Shown: positions 7,655 through 16,650 of the stretch, in pieces | Position numbering within the stretch: position 1 is the first letter of the stretch | How the letters are laid out: each line of letters opens with the position of its first letter | Source of the DNA: an uncultured Clostridia bacterium | Lineage (GTDB): Bacteria > Bacillota > Clostridia > Christensenellales > Aristaeellaceae | Direction: 5' to 3' | Assembly: GCA_934630705.1 (NCBI GenBank) | Contig: CAKTWP010000002.1 | Span: forward strand, 1-64,000 | Length of the DNA: 64,000 nucleotides | Position numbers and translations under genes: made by a program | The notes under the pieces: generated by a model | What the model saw: only the letters and a program-made list of their open reading frames with translations | What the model was told of the DNA's origin: nothing | Database searches by the model: none

Positions 7655-8337
7655 TCGTGATTCCAAGCGCTGCGGCTCGGAAATGGCTGCGGGTGCTGCT
7701 GCCCTATGGGGTAATCCCGGCGCTGGTGCTGCTGGGCGCGGCGCTGGCACGGCGGGAACAATATGCGCTGGTGATTCTGCTGGTCACGGCGGCGGCGTTT
7801 GTGCTGTTTGCGGCCGGGTTTGAACAGAAGAAAACCGGCTCGCGGCGGATGGTGGTGGTGGCGGTGATGGCGGCGCTGGCGGTGGCCGGGCGGTTCATTC
7901 CGTTTTTTAAGCCTGTGGCGGCGCTGACCATTCTCACGGGCCTATATCTGGGCGGCGAGGCGGGATTTCTTACCGGCGCGCTGGCGGCCGTGATCTCCAA
8001 TTTCTATTTCGGTCAGGGGCCCTGGACGCCTTTTCAGATGTTTGCCTGGGGGCTGATCGGGCTGATCGCCGGGGCGCTTCAGCGGCCGTTGAAAAAAAGC
8101 CGGGCGCTGCTGATCGGCTACGGGCTGCTGTCCGGCGTGGCGTTTTCCTTCCTCATGGATGTGTGGACGGTGCTCTGGGCCGGGAACGGGTTTCAGCCTG
8201 CCGCTTACGCTGCGGCGCTGGCCACCGCCCTGCCCCATACCGTGCTTTACGCCCTCTCCAATGGGTTCTTCCTTCTTATCTTTGCCCGCCCCATGGGGGA
8301 AAAGCTGGATCGAATCACCACAAAGTATGAAATCTGA
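7651..8337 (+). CDS. ECF transporter substrate-binding (S) component, CbrT-like (predicted cobalamin)
   Basis: A 228-aa membrane protein starting in an ATGA overlap with the ATPase gene. About six hydrophobic segments are visible. Conserved S-component features include AVAGRFIPFFKPVAALTI, GGEAGFLTGALAA and NFYFGQGPWTPFQMFAWG; the last, with the Phe-Lys-Pro stretch, resembles the CbrT cobalamin S-component family. Alone it would bind the vitamin; with EcfT and the ATPases it transports it. The cobalamin assignment rests on the motif, the riboswitch and the DUF4430 partners, not on an assay. Confidence 0.82.
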   Translation: MIVIPSAAARKWLRVLLPYGVIPALVLLGAALARREQYALVILLVTAAAFVLFAAGFEQKKTGSRRMVVVAVMAALAVAGRFIPFFKPVAALTILTGLYLGGEAGFLTGALAAVISNFYFGQGPWTPFQMFAWGLIGLIAGALQRPLKKSRALLIGYGLLSGVAFSFLMDVWTVLWAGNGFQPAAYAAALATALPHTVLYALSNGFFLLIFARPMGEKLDRITTKYEI

Positions 8338-8375
8338 AACGCCATAAAAACGGGGACGACAGAATAAAACAAAAC

Positions 8376-8629
8376 AGCCGCGGCCAAGCCGTGGCTCAGC
8401 GTGTCAAAAAAACGACGTTTTTGACACGCGCCATGCAGGATGAAAGTGTTCATCCTGCATGGCAAGGCTGCGGAAATGATTTTTCTGCGCTTTGCTCCGA
8501 AAAATCGCCCCGCCCGACCGGCAAAGCCGGTCGATACGATGAAAAATGAAGGGCTTGCAGCCCTTCATTGCATCCTGCTTTACGTATAGGGGCTTTTTCG
8601 ACAGTCTGAGCCGCGGCCAAGCCGTGGCT
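8376..8629. repeat. Cluster of perfect hairpins bounded by a 21-bp direct repeat
   Basis: This intergenic stretch after the ECF operon carries an identical 21-bp imperfect palindrome at both ends (8376-8396 and 8609-8629, core CGCGGCCAAGCCGTGG). Between them lie four perfect hairpins: 12 bp (8399-8429), 15 bp (8430-8463), 7 bp (8516-8532) and 11 bp (8545-8569). The right-hand copy is followed by CTTTTT on the plus strand and can act as a terminator. No credible gene is present. The rest of 8338-8900 holds only this cluster and the repeat copy at 8846. Confidence 0.75.
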
Positions 8630-8845
8630 GTCTTTTTGTATGCAATGCCCAAATGCGAACGCGTCCGGGCTTTCCCGGATAAGGCGCCGTATAGCCTCGC
8701 GGCGGCGCGGCTAACCGCCAACAGACTTGCGCGTATATCATGTGTCCCCGATGAAGAAGGGAGTATTCGCCATTTCTTCCCCCTTCCGGGGCGCAATGCT
8801 GATTAGATATGATTTGATATTTTTTACGGTTTTCGTGAAGGAAGC

Positions 8846-8887
8846 GCGAGGGAACCATCTTTGGCCTCCAAAGAATGGTTCCCTCGC
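8846..8887 (+). repeat. Dispersed palindromic repeat, copy 1
   Basis: Stem GCGAGGGAACCAT / ATGGTTCCCTCGC flanks an inner palindrome CTTTGGCCTCCAAAG. It lies just beyond the 3' end of mrp. It belongs to the family seen at 19708, 23458, 30558, 33957, 34572, 56305 and 56470. Confidence 0.8.
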
Positions 8888-8900
8888 AAAAAACATTTCC

Positions 8901-9719
8901 TTAGCCCAAAATCTTTCGGATGGCGTCGTTGAGCCAGTCGCCTTCAAAGAGCTCAATCAGCCCCGCATCGCAGGCAGCGGCCAGCTTGAGATTAATGGGC
9001 AGGCGGGCCAGCACCTGGGTGCCGAACCGCTTGGCGGTTTCATCCGCATGGCTTTCGCCAAACACTTCCACATGCTTGCCGCAATCGGGGCACACCGCGT
9101 AGCTCATGTTTTCCACCAGTCCCAGCACCGGCACATGCATCATATCCGCCATGTTCAGCGCTTTTTCCACGATCATGCCCACCAGCGCCTGGGGCGTGGT
9201 GACCACCACTGCGCCGTCCACGGGCAGGCTCTGGAACACCGTCAGCGGCACATCGCCGGTTCCCGGAGGCATATCGATAAACATCACGTCCAGATCGCCC
9301 CAGAGCACGTCCGTCCAGAATTGCTTCACCGTGCCCGCAATGATCGGCCCACGCCAGACCACGGGGGTGGTATCGTTATCCAGCAGCAGATTCACGGACA
9401 TCATCTTGATCCCCGTCTTGCTTTCCACAGGCAGAATGGCTTCGCCGGTGCCCATGGCCTTTTCCGTCACGCCAAAGGCTTTGGGAATGGACGGGCCGGT
9501 CACGTCCGCGTCCAGAATGGCGGTCTTATAGCCCGCCCGCTGGGCCATCACGGCCAGCAGCGCTGTGACCATGGATTTGCCCACGCCGCCCTTGCCGCTC
9601 ATGACGGCAATGACCTTCTTTATGTTCGTGCCCTCGTGGGGCGCCGCCAGCAGGCTTTCCTTGTCCCGGCTGGGGCAATTGGCGCTGCAGGAGGAGCAAT
9701 CATGGGTGCATTCGCTCAT
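8901..9719 (-). CDS. mrp: Mrp/NBP35-family iron-sulfur cluster carrier ATPase
   Basis: A 272-aa cytosolic P-loop ATPase (ApbC/Mrp family) that holds and transfers Fe-S clusters. The deviant Walker A is SGKGGVGKS near residue 38, followed by ILDADVTGPSIP and FIDMPPGTGD. The cluster-binding pair CPDC lies in AVCPDCGKHVEVFG near the C-terminal third. The N-terminus is Cys-rich (CTHDCSSCSANC), as in many clostridial members. ATG 9719 is chosen because AAAGGAAG precedes it. It is the last gene of a minus-strand run. Confidence 0.94.
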   Translation of the reverse strand: MSECTHDCSSCSANCPSRDKESLLAAPHEGTNIKKVIAVMSGKGGVGKSMVTALLAVMAQRAGYKTAILDADVTGPSIPKAFGVTEKAMGTGEAILPVESKTGIKMMSVNLLLDNDTTPVVWRGPIIAGTVKQFWTDVLWGDLDVMFIDMPPGTGDVPLTVFQSLPVDGAVVVTTPQALVGMIVEKALNMADMMHVPVLGLVENMSYAVCPDCGKHVEVFGESHADETAKRFGTQVLARLPINLKLAAACDAGLIELFEGDWLNDAIRKILG

Positions 9720-9829
9720 TGTTTTCGCTTCCTTTCGCTGGTGCTGCCCGGCCAGGCCGGGCCAAAAACCAAAGGTTATAGTTCGCCGGTCAGAGCCGAA
9801 ACCCTGCCGCCTTCGCAAATTCTTTCCCG

Positions 9830-11011
9830 CTATTTGCGGCGATTCAGCCGCCGGGCCAGGGGCCGTTCAAACAGATACGTGATCAGCGTGGCCGCTACCA
9901 GCGCCAGCAGGAAGCAGCACAGGGTGTATTTCATTTGCCAGGCGTAATCCCCGGCCATCCAGGGATTTTCCACGGCGCTGGGCGGGAACCCCCAGCTTTT
10001 GAGCCGGACTGCCAGCAGCTGATGATAAATGTAAAACTGAAAGGAGATCTGGGAGAGAAACCGCATCAGCCCGTTGCCCAGGGCAAAGCGCACGCCTGGC
10101 AGGCTGCATGCCGCGCAAATCATCCCCAGTGCCAGCACCGCCGACAGCGGGAACCGGCGCGCCATTTGCCCCAGACGGATGTTGTCAACGCCGTTTTCCG
10201 CGGCCTGACCCTTGGCCAGCTGCACGATCTGGCAGATGCAGAGCACCAGCCCTGCCGTGAACAGCAGGCGAATCTTTCGATCCCAGACCTGAGCGCCCAG
10301 CCTTCTGCGCAGCGCCGCATAGATGGCCGCGGCCAGAAAGCCGTTGGCATACACATCCAGAAACGCGGGCAGCTGGTTTACATACAGGCTGGTATCCGGC
10401 TGGGCGCCAGCCCAGGCCCGGAAGCCAAAGGCCGCGCCGGTCATCAGCGTCCAGCACAGGGCCGGATGCCTGCGGAAAAAGCGGGCCAGAAACGGAAACA
10501 GCAGATAAAACTGCATCTCCACCCCCAGCGTCCACAGGGCGCCGTTGAGGGGCGTTTGCTGGGTGCTGAAGCGAAAAAAGGGGTGGGTGAAGGTGAGATG
10601 CGCTGCCAGATCCTTCAGCGCATCGGCGGTGGAGGGGTATTGCCCCCGGATCAGCGCCAGCACGAACAGCGGCAGAATGCACAGCAGATAGGAAGGCAAA
10701 ATCCGCGCCAGCCGCCGTCGGTAAAAGGACAGGATGGCGGGAGCCTTGCCGCTCTGGGTATAGGGCAGATAAAGCAGAAAGCCGGAAAGCAGCAGCAGCC
10801 CATCTACCCACAGATACCCGGAGCGCAGCAGGAAATCCAGACTGATTCGCTGGCCTGCGATTTCAAAGCTGGGGGAGAGCCAGCCCTGCTGCCAGATATG
10901 ATACCAGCCCACCAGCAGCACGCAGATCGCCCGAAAGCCATCCAGCACATCCAGATGCTTATCTCCCGGCGGCTCCTGATAGGGCCGCCAGCGCAGTGAA
11001 AGCTTCTCCAT
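9830..11011 (-). CDS. Acyltransferase 3 family integral membrane protein
   Basis: A 393-aa multi-pass membrane acyltransferase (OafA/YrhL type) that O-acylates a surface or exported carbohydrate. The N-terminal segment LDVLDGFRAICVLLVGWYHIW carries the family pattern with the conserved His, followed by SGFLLYLPY and FYRRRLARILPSYLL. About ten hydrophobic segments alternate with short Arg-rich loops. Its start overlaps the stop of the upstream TPR-like gene by one base (TAATG), so the two are translationally coupled. The substrate cannot be read from the sequence. Confidence 0.88.
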   Translation of the reverse strand: MEKLSLRWRPYQEPPGDKHLDVLDGFRAICVLLVGWYHIWQQGWLSPSFEIAGQRISLDFLLRSGYLWVDGLLLLSGFLLYLPYTQSGKAPAILSFYRRRLARILPSYLLCILPLFVLALIRGQYPSTADALKDLAAHLTFTHPFFRFSTQQTPLNGALWTLGVEMQFYLLFPFLARFFRRHPALCWTLMTGAAFGFRAWAGAQPDTSLYVNQLPAFLDVYANGFLAAAIYAALRRRLGAQVWDRKIRLLFTAGLVLCICQIVQLAKGQAAENGVDNIRLGQMARRFPLSAVLALGMICAACSLPGVRFALGNGLMRFLSQISFQFYIYHQLLAVRLKSWGFPPSAVENPWMAGDYAWQMKYTLCCFLLALVAATLITYLFERPLARRLNRRK

Positions 11012-13827
11012 TATTCGGCCACCCGCTGCAGGCGATAGAGGGTATTGGTTTTTTCGTGGCGCAGGGTGAGGCTGTTTTTGCTGTTGGACACGATGTTGTA
11101 GGTATACGCCAGATCATCCGGGGTTTCGCCGGTTTCCAGGGCATAGGTGGTGGCGTAATAATAGGCGGTGCGGCCGTCGATGGTGCAGGTGCCGTCCTCG
11201 CGGAACTCCATGGCCACGCCCTTAGTGCTTTCCCATTTGCCCATGATTTCGTATACGGTCTTGCTCAGGCGCTTGGAATCCACATCCTTGTAGCCGGGAA
11301 TCTGCTTATAATACACCAGCGCATCGAAAGCCTTACGGGCTGCGTAGAGAGAATTGGCATATTGATAGCACGCTTCTTTATACATGTCCGGGATGCTGGC
11401 ATACTTGGCGGGCAGGTAATCCGTCCCGGCCAGCCCGGCCAGCGCGTCCACCACGCCCTTGTAATCCTGGGTTTGCAGGGCGCGCTTAGCGGCGGCATAG
11501 GCGCTGGCATAATAGCTTTCGGAGCAGGCCTCGGCCTGGGCGGCGGCGTCCTTATAGGCTCCCGCTAGGGCGAAATATTTGGCCGCGGCAGCCAGATCGT
11601 TTTCCTCCCGGGCGTTCAGCGCCGCCTGATAGGCGCATTCCTGCTGGCGGATGGCTGCGTCCTGATAGGAGGAAATGGACTGGAACATCTCCGCCGCCTG
11701 GGTGAGCTTGCCCTCGCTGGCGGTTTCCAGCGCCATCTGATACACGCATTCGTTTGCCAGCGAAGGCGCGTCGGCGTAATCGCCAAGGGCTTCCAGCAGG
11801 GCCTTGGCCTCGGCATAGCTGCCCTTTGCCATCATGTCCGCAGCCATGAGATACCGGGCCTTGTTCATATAATCTTCGCTGTCTTTATAGCCGTCCAGCT
11901 GCCCCAGCGCCAGCAGCGCGTCCTCGTATTCTCCTGCATCCACCAGTGCAACGGCGGCGTAATACCGGGCGTTGGCCAGCTCCTCCTGGCTGTTGCGGTA
12001 ATTGCCCAATTCCTCCAGCAGGGGAATGGCCTGGGCGTACTGCTTATCATTGAGGAACGCGATGGCTTGGTCGTAGCGCAGCTGATTCACATAATCGGCG
12101 CTGTCCTTATAATCAGGGATGGTTTCCAGCAGGGCCAGCGCATGGGCTTCATCGTTGTTCTGCAGGTAATCCATGGCGGGCTGATAGGTGCATTCCTTCA
12201 GCGCGTCCTGAGCGGCCTGCAAATCCGGAGCCAAAAGGAAGAATTCCTTGGCCCCCTCGTAATCGCCGCTGTCCATCAGGGCCTTGCCCTGCTCATAATA
12301 GCACTGGGCCAGCAGCGCCTTGGAATCCAGATACCCCTGAATCTTTTCCAGCATGCCGGCGGCCTGGGCGTAATCCCCCGCGTCCATGGCCTCCACCGCC
12401 GGGGCGTACAGGCAGCCCGTGGCCCGGCGATAGGCGTCGGCATAATCCTCGGCCAGCAGGAAATAGCTGGCGGCGGTATCATAGTCTCCCTGATTATAAT
12501 ATTGCTCTGCGGCGGCATAATAGGCCGCCTTGAGCTGGGTTTCGCTGTCGCGATACGCGCCCAGCTGGCGATAGAGGTCGATAGCGGTCAGCGGATCGCC
12601 GGCGGCCAGCGCCTGGGCTGCAGGCTGATACAGGCATTCCTGGGCCATTGTCTGGGCGGATTGATAATCGCCCAGATCCAGATATTTTTCCCGGGCGGCG
12701 GCGTAATCCTCGTCCACATTCATCAGCTCGTTGGCCCATTCATATTCGGCCTGCTTGCGCTTCATCCGCGCATCCGCATAGGCGGGCACCTGCTCATAAT
12801 AGCGGATGGCTTCCTCATAGGAGCCGGCAGCCAGCAGCTTTTCCGCCGTCACATACCGGGCCTCCTGGGCCTTTTCGGCGCTGTCCTTGTAATCCCCCAG
12901 CGCGTCAAAGCCTGCCTGCGCGGTGCGCAGGGAGGTGAAGGTGCCGCCGTTCAGGGCGGCCAGGGCGGCGCGATAATCGCATTCCTGGGAAAGCGCTGCG
13001 CTGTCCAGGTATCCGTTCAGCGCCAGAAATTGCTCCTTGGCGGATTCATATTGCCCACCCTCCAGGGCGCGGTTGGCCATGTAATAGTGGTAATAGGGGA
13101 TGGCATGGAAATATATCCCGTATGCCAGCGCCCCGGCCAGCGCCACCGAGGACACGGAGGTGATGATGATCTTGCGGCGGCGGCGGCGCTTTTTCTGCCG
13201 GGCTTCCTTTTCCTGCGCGATGCGCCGGGCCTCCTCCCGCTGACGGCGCTGGGCCTCCTCCAGCGCGTTTTGCCGGGCCAGAATGATTTTTTCGATGGAC
13301 GCTTCATTGAGCTTGGTGAAAATCTCATGCTTATCCCGGTGGCAGCGGCGGCATTCTTCCTCCTTGGGGCCGTTGGGCCGGCCGCAGACGCACAGCCACA
13401 CGTTTCCCTGATCGCTGGGATAGGAGGCCGCATCCCGCCCGGCCAGCTCCTGCATCACCCGCAGCCGCTCGCCCTCCAGCAGGGGGGCGGGGGTGTAATC
13501 CACGGCCGGGGCCGCGCCCCGCCGCCAGATGGTGCCGTCGTCGAACCAGGTTTTTTCGATCACCACTTCCAGATCCTGCGCATCTGCCCCTTCTTCCACC
13601 GCAATCGCCATTTCAAACACATGCCGGGAAGGCGCCTGAAGCCCCTGAATGCGTTCCACCCGCCGGGCAAACTGCTCTCCCTCCGCGTCAAAGCAAAGCA
13701 CGCATACCTGAATGCTGCTGACTTCTTTATCGGACAGGTTATACACCTGCATGGTGAGCATCGGCTCGGCCGGGGTGGGCATTTTGCAATGCCATAATTC
13801 AACCGGACAGGTCAGGTCAATCCGCAT
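11011..13827 (-). CDS. Large membrane protein with zinc ribbon and many TPR-like repeats
   Basis: A 938-aa protein. Residues 1 to about 110 form a beta-rich N-terminal domain (VYNLSDKEVSSIQVCVLCFD). Near residue 150 is a small zinc-finger-like module, CVCGRPNGPKEEECRRC. An Arg/Glu-rich coiled segment with a poly-basic stretch (KKRRRRRK) precedes one transmembrane helix at about 220-245. The remaining ~650 residues are about 17 TPR/Sel1-like units with the recurring pattern G-x-Y-x-x-A-x-x-x-F-x-x-L-G-x-Y-K-D-S-x-x-x-x-x-x-C-x-Y, ending in a small beta domain. It probably sits on the membrane as a scaffold. ATG 13827 is used because AGGAGG lies 9 bp upstream. No function is assigned. Confidence 0.85.
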   Translation of the reverse strand: MRIDLTCPVELWHCKMPTPAEPMLTMQVYNLSDKEVSSIQVCVLCFDAEGEQFARRVERIQGLQAPSRHVFEMAIAVEEGADAQDLEVVIEKTWFDDGTIWRRGAAPAVDYTPAPLLEGERLRVMQELAGRDAASYPSDQGNVWLCVCGRPNGPKEEECRRCHRDKHEIFTKLNEASIEKIILARQNALEEAQRRQREEARRIAQEKEARQKKRRRRRKIIITSVSSVALAGALAYGIYFHAIPYYHYYMANRALEGGQYESAKEQFLALNGYLDSAALSQECDYRAALAALNGGTFTSLRTAQAGFDALGDYKDSAEKAQEARYVTAEKLLAAGSYEEAIRYYEQVPAYADARMKRKQAEYEWANELMNVDEDYAAAREKYLDLGDYQSAQTMAQECLYQPAAQALAAGDPLTAIDLYRQLGAYRDSETQLKAAYYAAAEQYYNQGDYDTAASYFLLAEDYADAYRRATGCLYAPAVEAMDAGDYAQAAGMLEKIQGYLDSKALLAQCYYEQGKALMDSGDYEGAKEFFLLAPDLQAAQDALKECTYQPAMDYLQNNDEAHALALLETIPDYKDSADYVNQLRYDQAIAFLNDKQYAQAIPLLEELGNYRNSQEELANARYYAAVALVDAGEYEDALLALGQLDGYKDSEDYMNKARYLMAADMMAKGSYAEAKALLEALGDYADAPSLANECVYQMALETASEGKLTQAAEMFQSISSYQDAAIRQQECAYQAALNAREENDLAAAAKYFALAGAYKDAAAQAEACSESYYASAYAAAKRALQTQDYKGVVDALAGLAGTDYLPAKYASIPDMYKEACYQYANSLYAARKAFDALVYYKQIPGYKDVDSKRLSKTVYEIMGKWESTKGVAMEFREDGTCTIDGRTAYYYATTYALETGETPDDLAYTYNIVSNSKNSLTLRHEKTNTLYRLQRVAE

Positions 13828-13936
13828 GGGCATCCGCCTCCTGGGCAATGATCGGCAAGGGAAAAAGGGGGAAAGGCCCACGGCCGGGGCAGGGATGGGC
13901 TCCCTGCTCCCCGCCGCGGGCAAAAGCGATGTGCGC

Positions 13937-15097
13937 TCAGCGCAGCATGAAGATCATGGTTTCCAGCTCGCCGTCGGTGAAGGTGAGTTGCCAGATCACG
14001 GTCTTGTCCTCCACCGCCTGGGTATAGGTGATGCTGGCGGAGGTTTCGCCGTAGGATACCACGCCGTAGGGCGCGGTCTGGCCGTCGCCATAGAGCAGGA
14101 TATTGCCATTGGCCTGACGGCTGCCTTCATTATGGCGGAAGCGGCGGATCACGCTGTCCATATAATCGCCCACCCGCACGCCGCGGGGGCCTTCCAGCTG
14201 GTCGTTTTCCAGCGTCAGCGTATCCAGCCGCAGGAAATGCTTGTCCGCGCTGTAAACGAACAGGGCGGTGGCGCCTTCCCATTCCCGCAGGCGCATCCAT
14301 TCGCCGTTGGAATCCTGGGTCCATTCGTCCACGGGCGCGTCACCCAGCACCGCAATGGCCGTTTCGGGAGTCAGATCCAGCAGATCCAGCCCGGCGAAGG
14401 ACAGATCCTCCCGCTGGAACATGCTCAGATCCGTGCCCACCTGGCTTTGGGGATAGGCGAAATAGCCGGTGTTTTCCTGCATCTGGGCCACATTCTGGAT
14501 TTCCGCCAGTGCGTCCTCTTCGGAAACGGCGCTGTCCATGCCGAACACTTCAATGTCCGTCACCTCGCCCTGATCCAGCGAATAGGTCACGCCGCAGCGG
14601 ATTACGTCCTCGCCGGTCCAGTGGAACACCGCGTAGGTCACTTCCGTCACCCGCTGGCCATCCCGCAGCACCCAGCCCACGCTGGCCTCCGGCTTTTCGC
14701 CGGAAACGAACAGGGCCGCGTCATAATAGGTGCCCATCAGGTCAGGGTTATCATTGGGATACGCCGCCAGCACATCCGCAAGGGAATGGCCCACCATCAC
14801 GCCCCGGGGGCAGGCCACGCCGGCAGCCAGCTGCGCGCCCACCACGGCGGTGGTCTGCGTCAGCTGTTCATCGGCAATGGTCAGATTGCCCACCGCCGTC
14901 ACCGCCATCGTGGGGCCGTCCTGGCTGGAAATAATGCTCACGCTGCCTTCCTTCAGGGCGTCCTCCCGCAGCGCGGTCATATACATTTGCAGTTCTTCAT
15001 AGGTCAGCTTCACGCTTTCCTCCGCAGGGCTTTCCGCCAGCGCGGCGCTTCCCAGCAGCAGGCAACAGGCCAACACCATCGCCATCAGCTTTTTCAT
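13937..15097 (-). CDS. Secreted protein of unknown function
   Basis: A 386-aa exported protein. The signal peptide is MKKLMAMVLACCLLLGSAALA with cleavage before ESPAEE; two Cys are inside the hydrophobic core, but there is no clear lipobox. The mature part is acidic and shows two similar stretches (VMVGHSLADVLAAYPNDN and VRVGDYMDSVIRRFRHNE), each followed by a beta-rich region ending YGETS or similar, suggesting an internal duplication. AAGGAG precedes the ATG at 15097. It lies 29 bp after pdp and 109 bp before the TPR-like gene, so an operon is likely. I do not recognise the family. Confidence 0.8.
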   Translation of the reverse strand: MKKLMAMVLACCLLLGSAALAESPAEESVKLTYEELQMYMTALREDALKEGSVSIISSQDGPTMAVTAVGNLTIADEQLTQTTAVVGAQLAAGVACPRGVMVGHSLADVLAAYPNDNPDLMGTYYDAALFVSGEKPEASVGWVLRDGQRVTEVTYAVFHWTGEDVIRCGVTYSLDQGEVTDIEVFGMDSAVSEEDALAEIQNVAQMQENTGYFAYPQSQVGTDLSMFQREDLSFAGLDLLDLTPETAIAVLGDAPVDEWTQDSNGEWMRLREWEGATALFVYSADKHFLRLDTLTLENDQLEGPRGVRVGDYMDSVIRRFRHNEGSRQANGNILLYGDGQTAPYGVVSYGETSASITYTQAVEDKTVIWQLTFTDGELETMIFMLR

Positions 15098-15126
15098 GCT
15101 TTTAATCTCCTTTTGCTTGGTTTTGT

Positions 15127-16455
15127 TTACGCATCTATCCGGGAAACGCCCTGGGGCGTTACCAGCGCATAAATCAGATGGGCCCTGGGAACCGGCGTCT
15201 GCTCGAAGCCCAGCGCCGCGCGGATGGCCGCTTCCGCCTGAGCGGCGGAGGAAGCGTCGTGCGCGTGGAGGGTAACGATGGGGTCGCCCTGCTTCACGAA
15301 ATCCCCGATCCGCTTTTCCATCACGAAGCCCACGGCCGGATCGATCACATCCTCTTTCCGGGCCCGGCCCGCGCCCATGCGCTGGGCGGCCAGCCCCAGC
15401 GCCGTGCCGTTCACATGGGCCAGGAAGCCGTCCGCCTCCGCCCGCACGGGCACGATCAGGGGAGCCCGGGGCAGCAGGGCCGTATCGTCGCACACCCGGC
15501 CGTCTCCGCCCTGGGCCTGAATCATTTCCTTGAGCTTGCGCAGCCCCGCGCCGGAAGAAAGCGCCGCCCGCAGCAGCTTTTCGGCTTCTTCATGGGTGGC
15601 GGCCAGCTGCGCTCCCAGCAGCATCCGCGCGCCCAGAAACAGCGCCACATCCAGCAGCGGCCCTTCCGTGCGCCCGGCGAGCACATCAATGGCTTCCTTC
15701 ACTTCCAGCGCGTTGCCCACATGGGAGCCCAGCGGCTCTTCCATGCCGGACACCACCGCCGTGATATGCCGCCCTGCATGGGCGCCGATATCCACCATGG
15801 CCTGCGCCAGATTGATGGAAGCGTCCAGCGTTGGCATCAACGCGCCGGAGCCGGTTTTCACGTCCAGCACGATGGCCCGGGCCCCGGAAGCAAACTTCTT
15901 GGACAGAATGCTGGACGCGATCAGCGGCACGGAATCCACCGTGCCCGTCACATCCCGCAGGGCGTAAAGCCGTTTATCGGCAGGAGCCAGACGCTTGCTT
16001 TGGCCCACCACCGCACAGCCAACCTTTCGCACGATGTCCACAAATTCATCCTCGGGCAGCTCCACCCGCATGCCCGGGATGCTTTCCAGCTTATCGATGG
16101 TGCCGCCGGTATGGCCCAGCCCCCGGCCGCTCATTTTCAGCACCTTGCCGCCGCAGGCTGCCACCAGCGGAGCGAGGATGAGGGTGGTGGTGTCGCCCAC
16201 GCCGCCGGTGGAATGCTTATCCACGGGGATGCCGCCCACATCCGGATCCAGCATGTCCCCGGACCGGGCCATGGCGTCGGTCAGGTCCGCCGTTTCCCGG
16301 GCGTCCATGCCGTTGAGCCGGATGGCCATCAGCAGCGCGGAAAGCTGATAATCGGGCAGCGTGCCGTCTGCCGCGCCCTGCACGAAGAAATCAATCTGTT
16401 CCCGGGTCAGCGCCCGGCCCAGTTTTTTGGCTTCAATGACGGATAAAATATCCAT
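15127..16455 (-). CDS. pdp: Pyrimidine-nucleoside/thymidine phosphorylase
   Basis: A 442-aa enzyme that phosphorolyses uridine, thymidine or deoxyuridine to base plus (deoxy)ribose-1-phosphate, in cytosolic nucleoside salvage. Family motifs are DKHSTGGVGDTTTL (phosphate-binding region), SGRGLGHTGGTIDKLESIPG (thymidine phosphorylase signature) and DVKTGSGALMP. Length and C-terminal domain (DPAVGF…KQGDPI) match the family. AAGGAAGG precedes ATG 16455. No other deoxynucleoside genes are adjacent, and pdp versus deoA specificity cannot be settled by eye. Confidence 0.95.
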   Translation of the reverse strand: MDILSVIEAKKLGRALTREQIDFFVQGAADGTLPDYQLSALLMAIRLNGMDARETADLTDAMARSGDMLDPDVGGIPVDKHSTGGVGDTTTLILAPLVAACGGKVLKMSGRGLGHTGGTIDKLESIPGMRVELPEDEFVDIVRKVGCAVVGQSKRLAPADKRLYALRDVTGTVDSVPLIASSILSKKFASGARAIVLDVKTGSGALMPTLDASINLAQAMVDIGAHAGRHITAVVSGMEEPLGSHVGNALEVKEAIDVLAGRTEGPLLDVALFLGARMLLGAQLAATHEEAEKLLRAALSSGAGLRKLKEMIQAQGGDGRVCDDTALLPRAPLIVPVRAEADGFLAHVNGTALGLAAQRMGAGRARKEDVIDPAVGFVMEKRIGDFVKQGDPIVTLHAHDASSAAQAEAAIRAALGFEQTPVPRAHLIYALVTPQGVSRIDA

Positions 16456-16486
16456 AATACCCTTCCTTATATAATAATCCAAGCAT

Positions 16487-16515
16487 AGTATACCATACTT
16501 CTTCCCGTTCGTAAA
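16487..16515 (-). promoter_or_regulatory. Promoter of pdp and downstream genes
   Basis: On the minus strand TTTACG (16510-16515), a 17-bp spacer and TATACT (16487-16492) lie 32 bp upstream of the pdp start. It may serve the whole pdp-to-mrp run. Confidence 0.7.
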
Positions 16516-16558
16516 GCAAAGCCGATCGACAGGAACAGAAAAATCCTGCCCCCAAAGC

Positions 16559-16590
16559 AAAAAGCCCTGCTCCATGTCTGGAACAGGGCT
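16559..16590 (-). terminator. Terminator after the DUF1003 gene
   Basis: On the minus strand AGCCCTG (16584-16590) pairs with CAGGGCT (16563-16569) and is followed by TTTTT. It ends the 23.2-16.6 kb minus-strand run before the pdp promoter. Confidence 0.75.
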
Positions 16591-16650
16591 GAAAGACGCA
16601 TGCCGGCAGCGCCGGCCGAAGGCAAAGAGGAGCAGACGATCCGCCGGCGG

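Noticed and set aside
8546..8806. 86-codon plus-strand frame after the ECF operon
   Set aside because: It reads through the palindrome cluster; composition and lack of a ribosome site argue against coding.
12067..13797. Long plus-strand frame opposite the TPR-like gene
   Set aside because: Repetitive only because the true gene is repetitive; no domain and no ribosome site.
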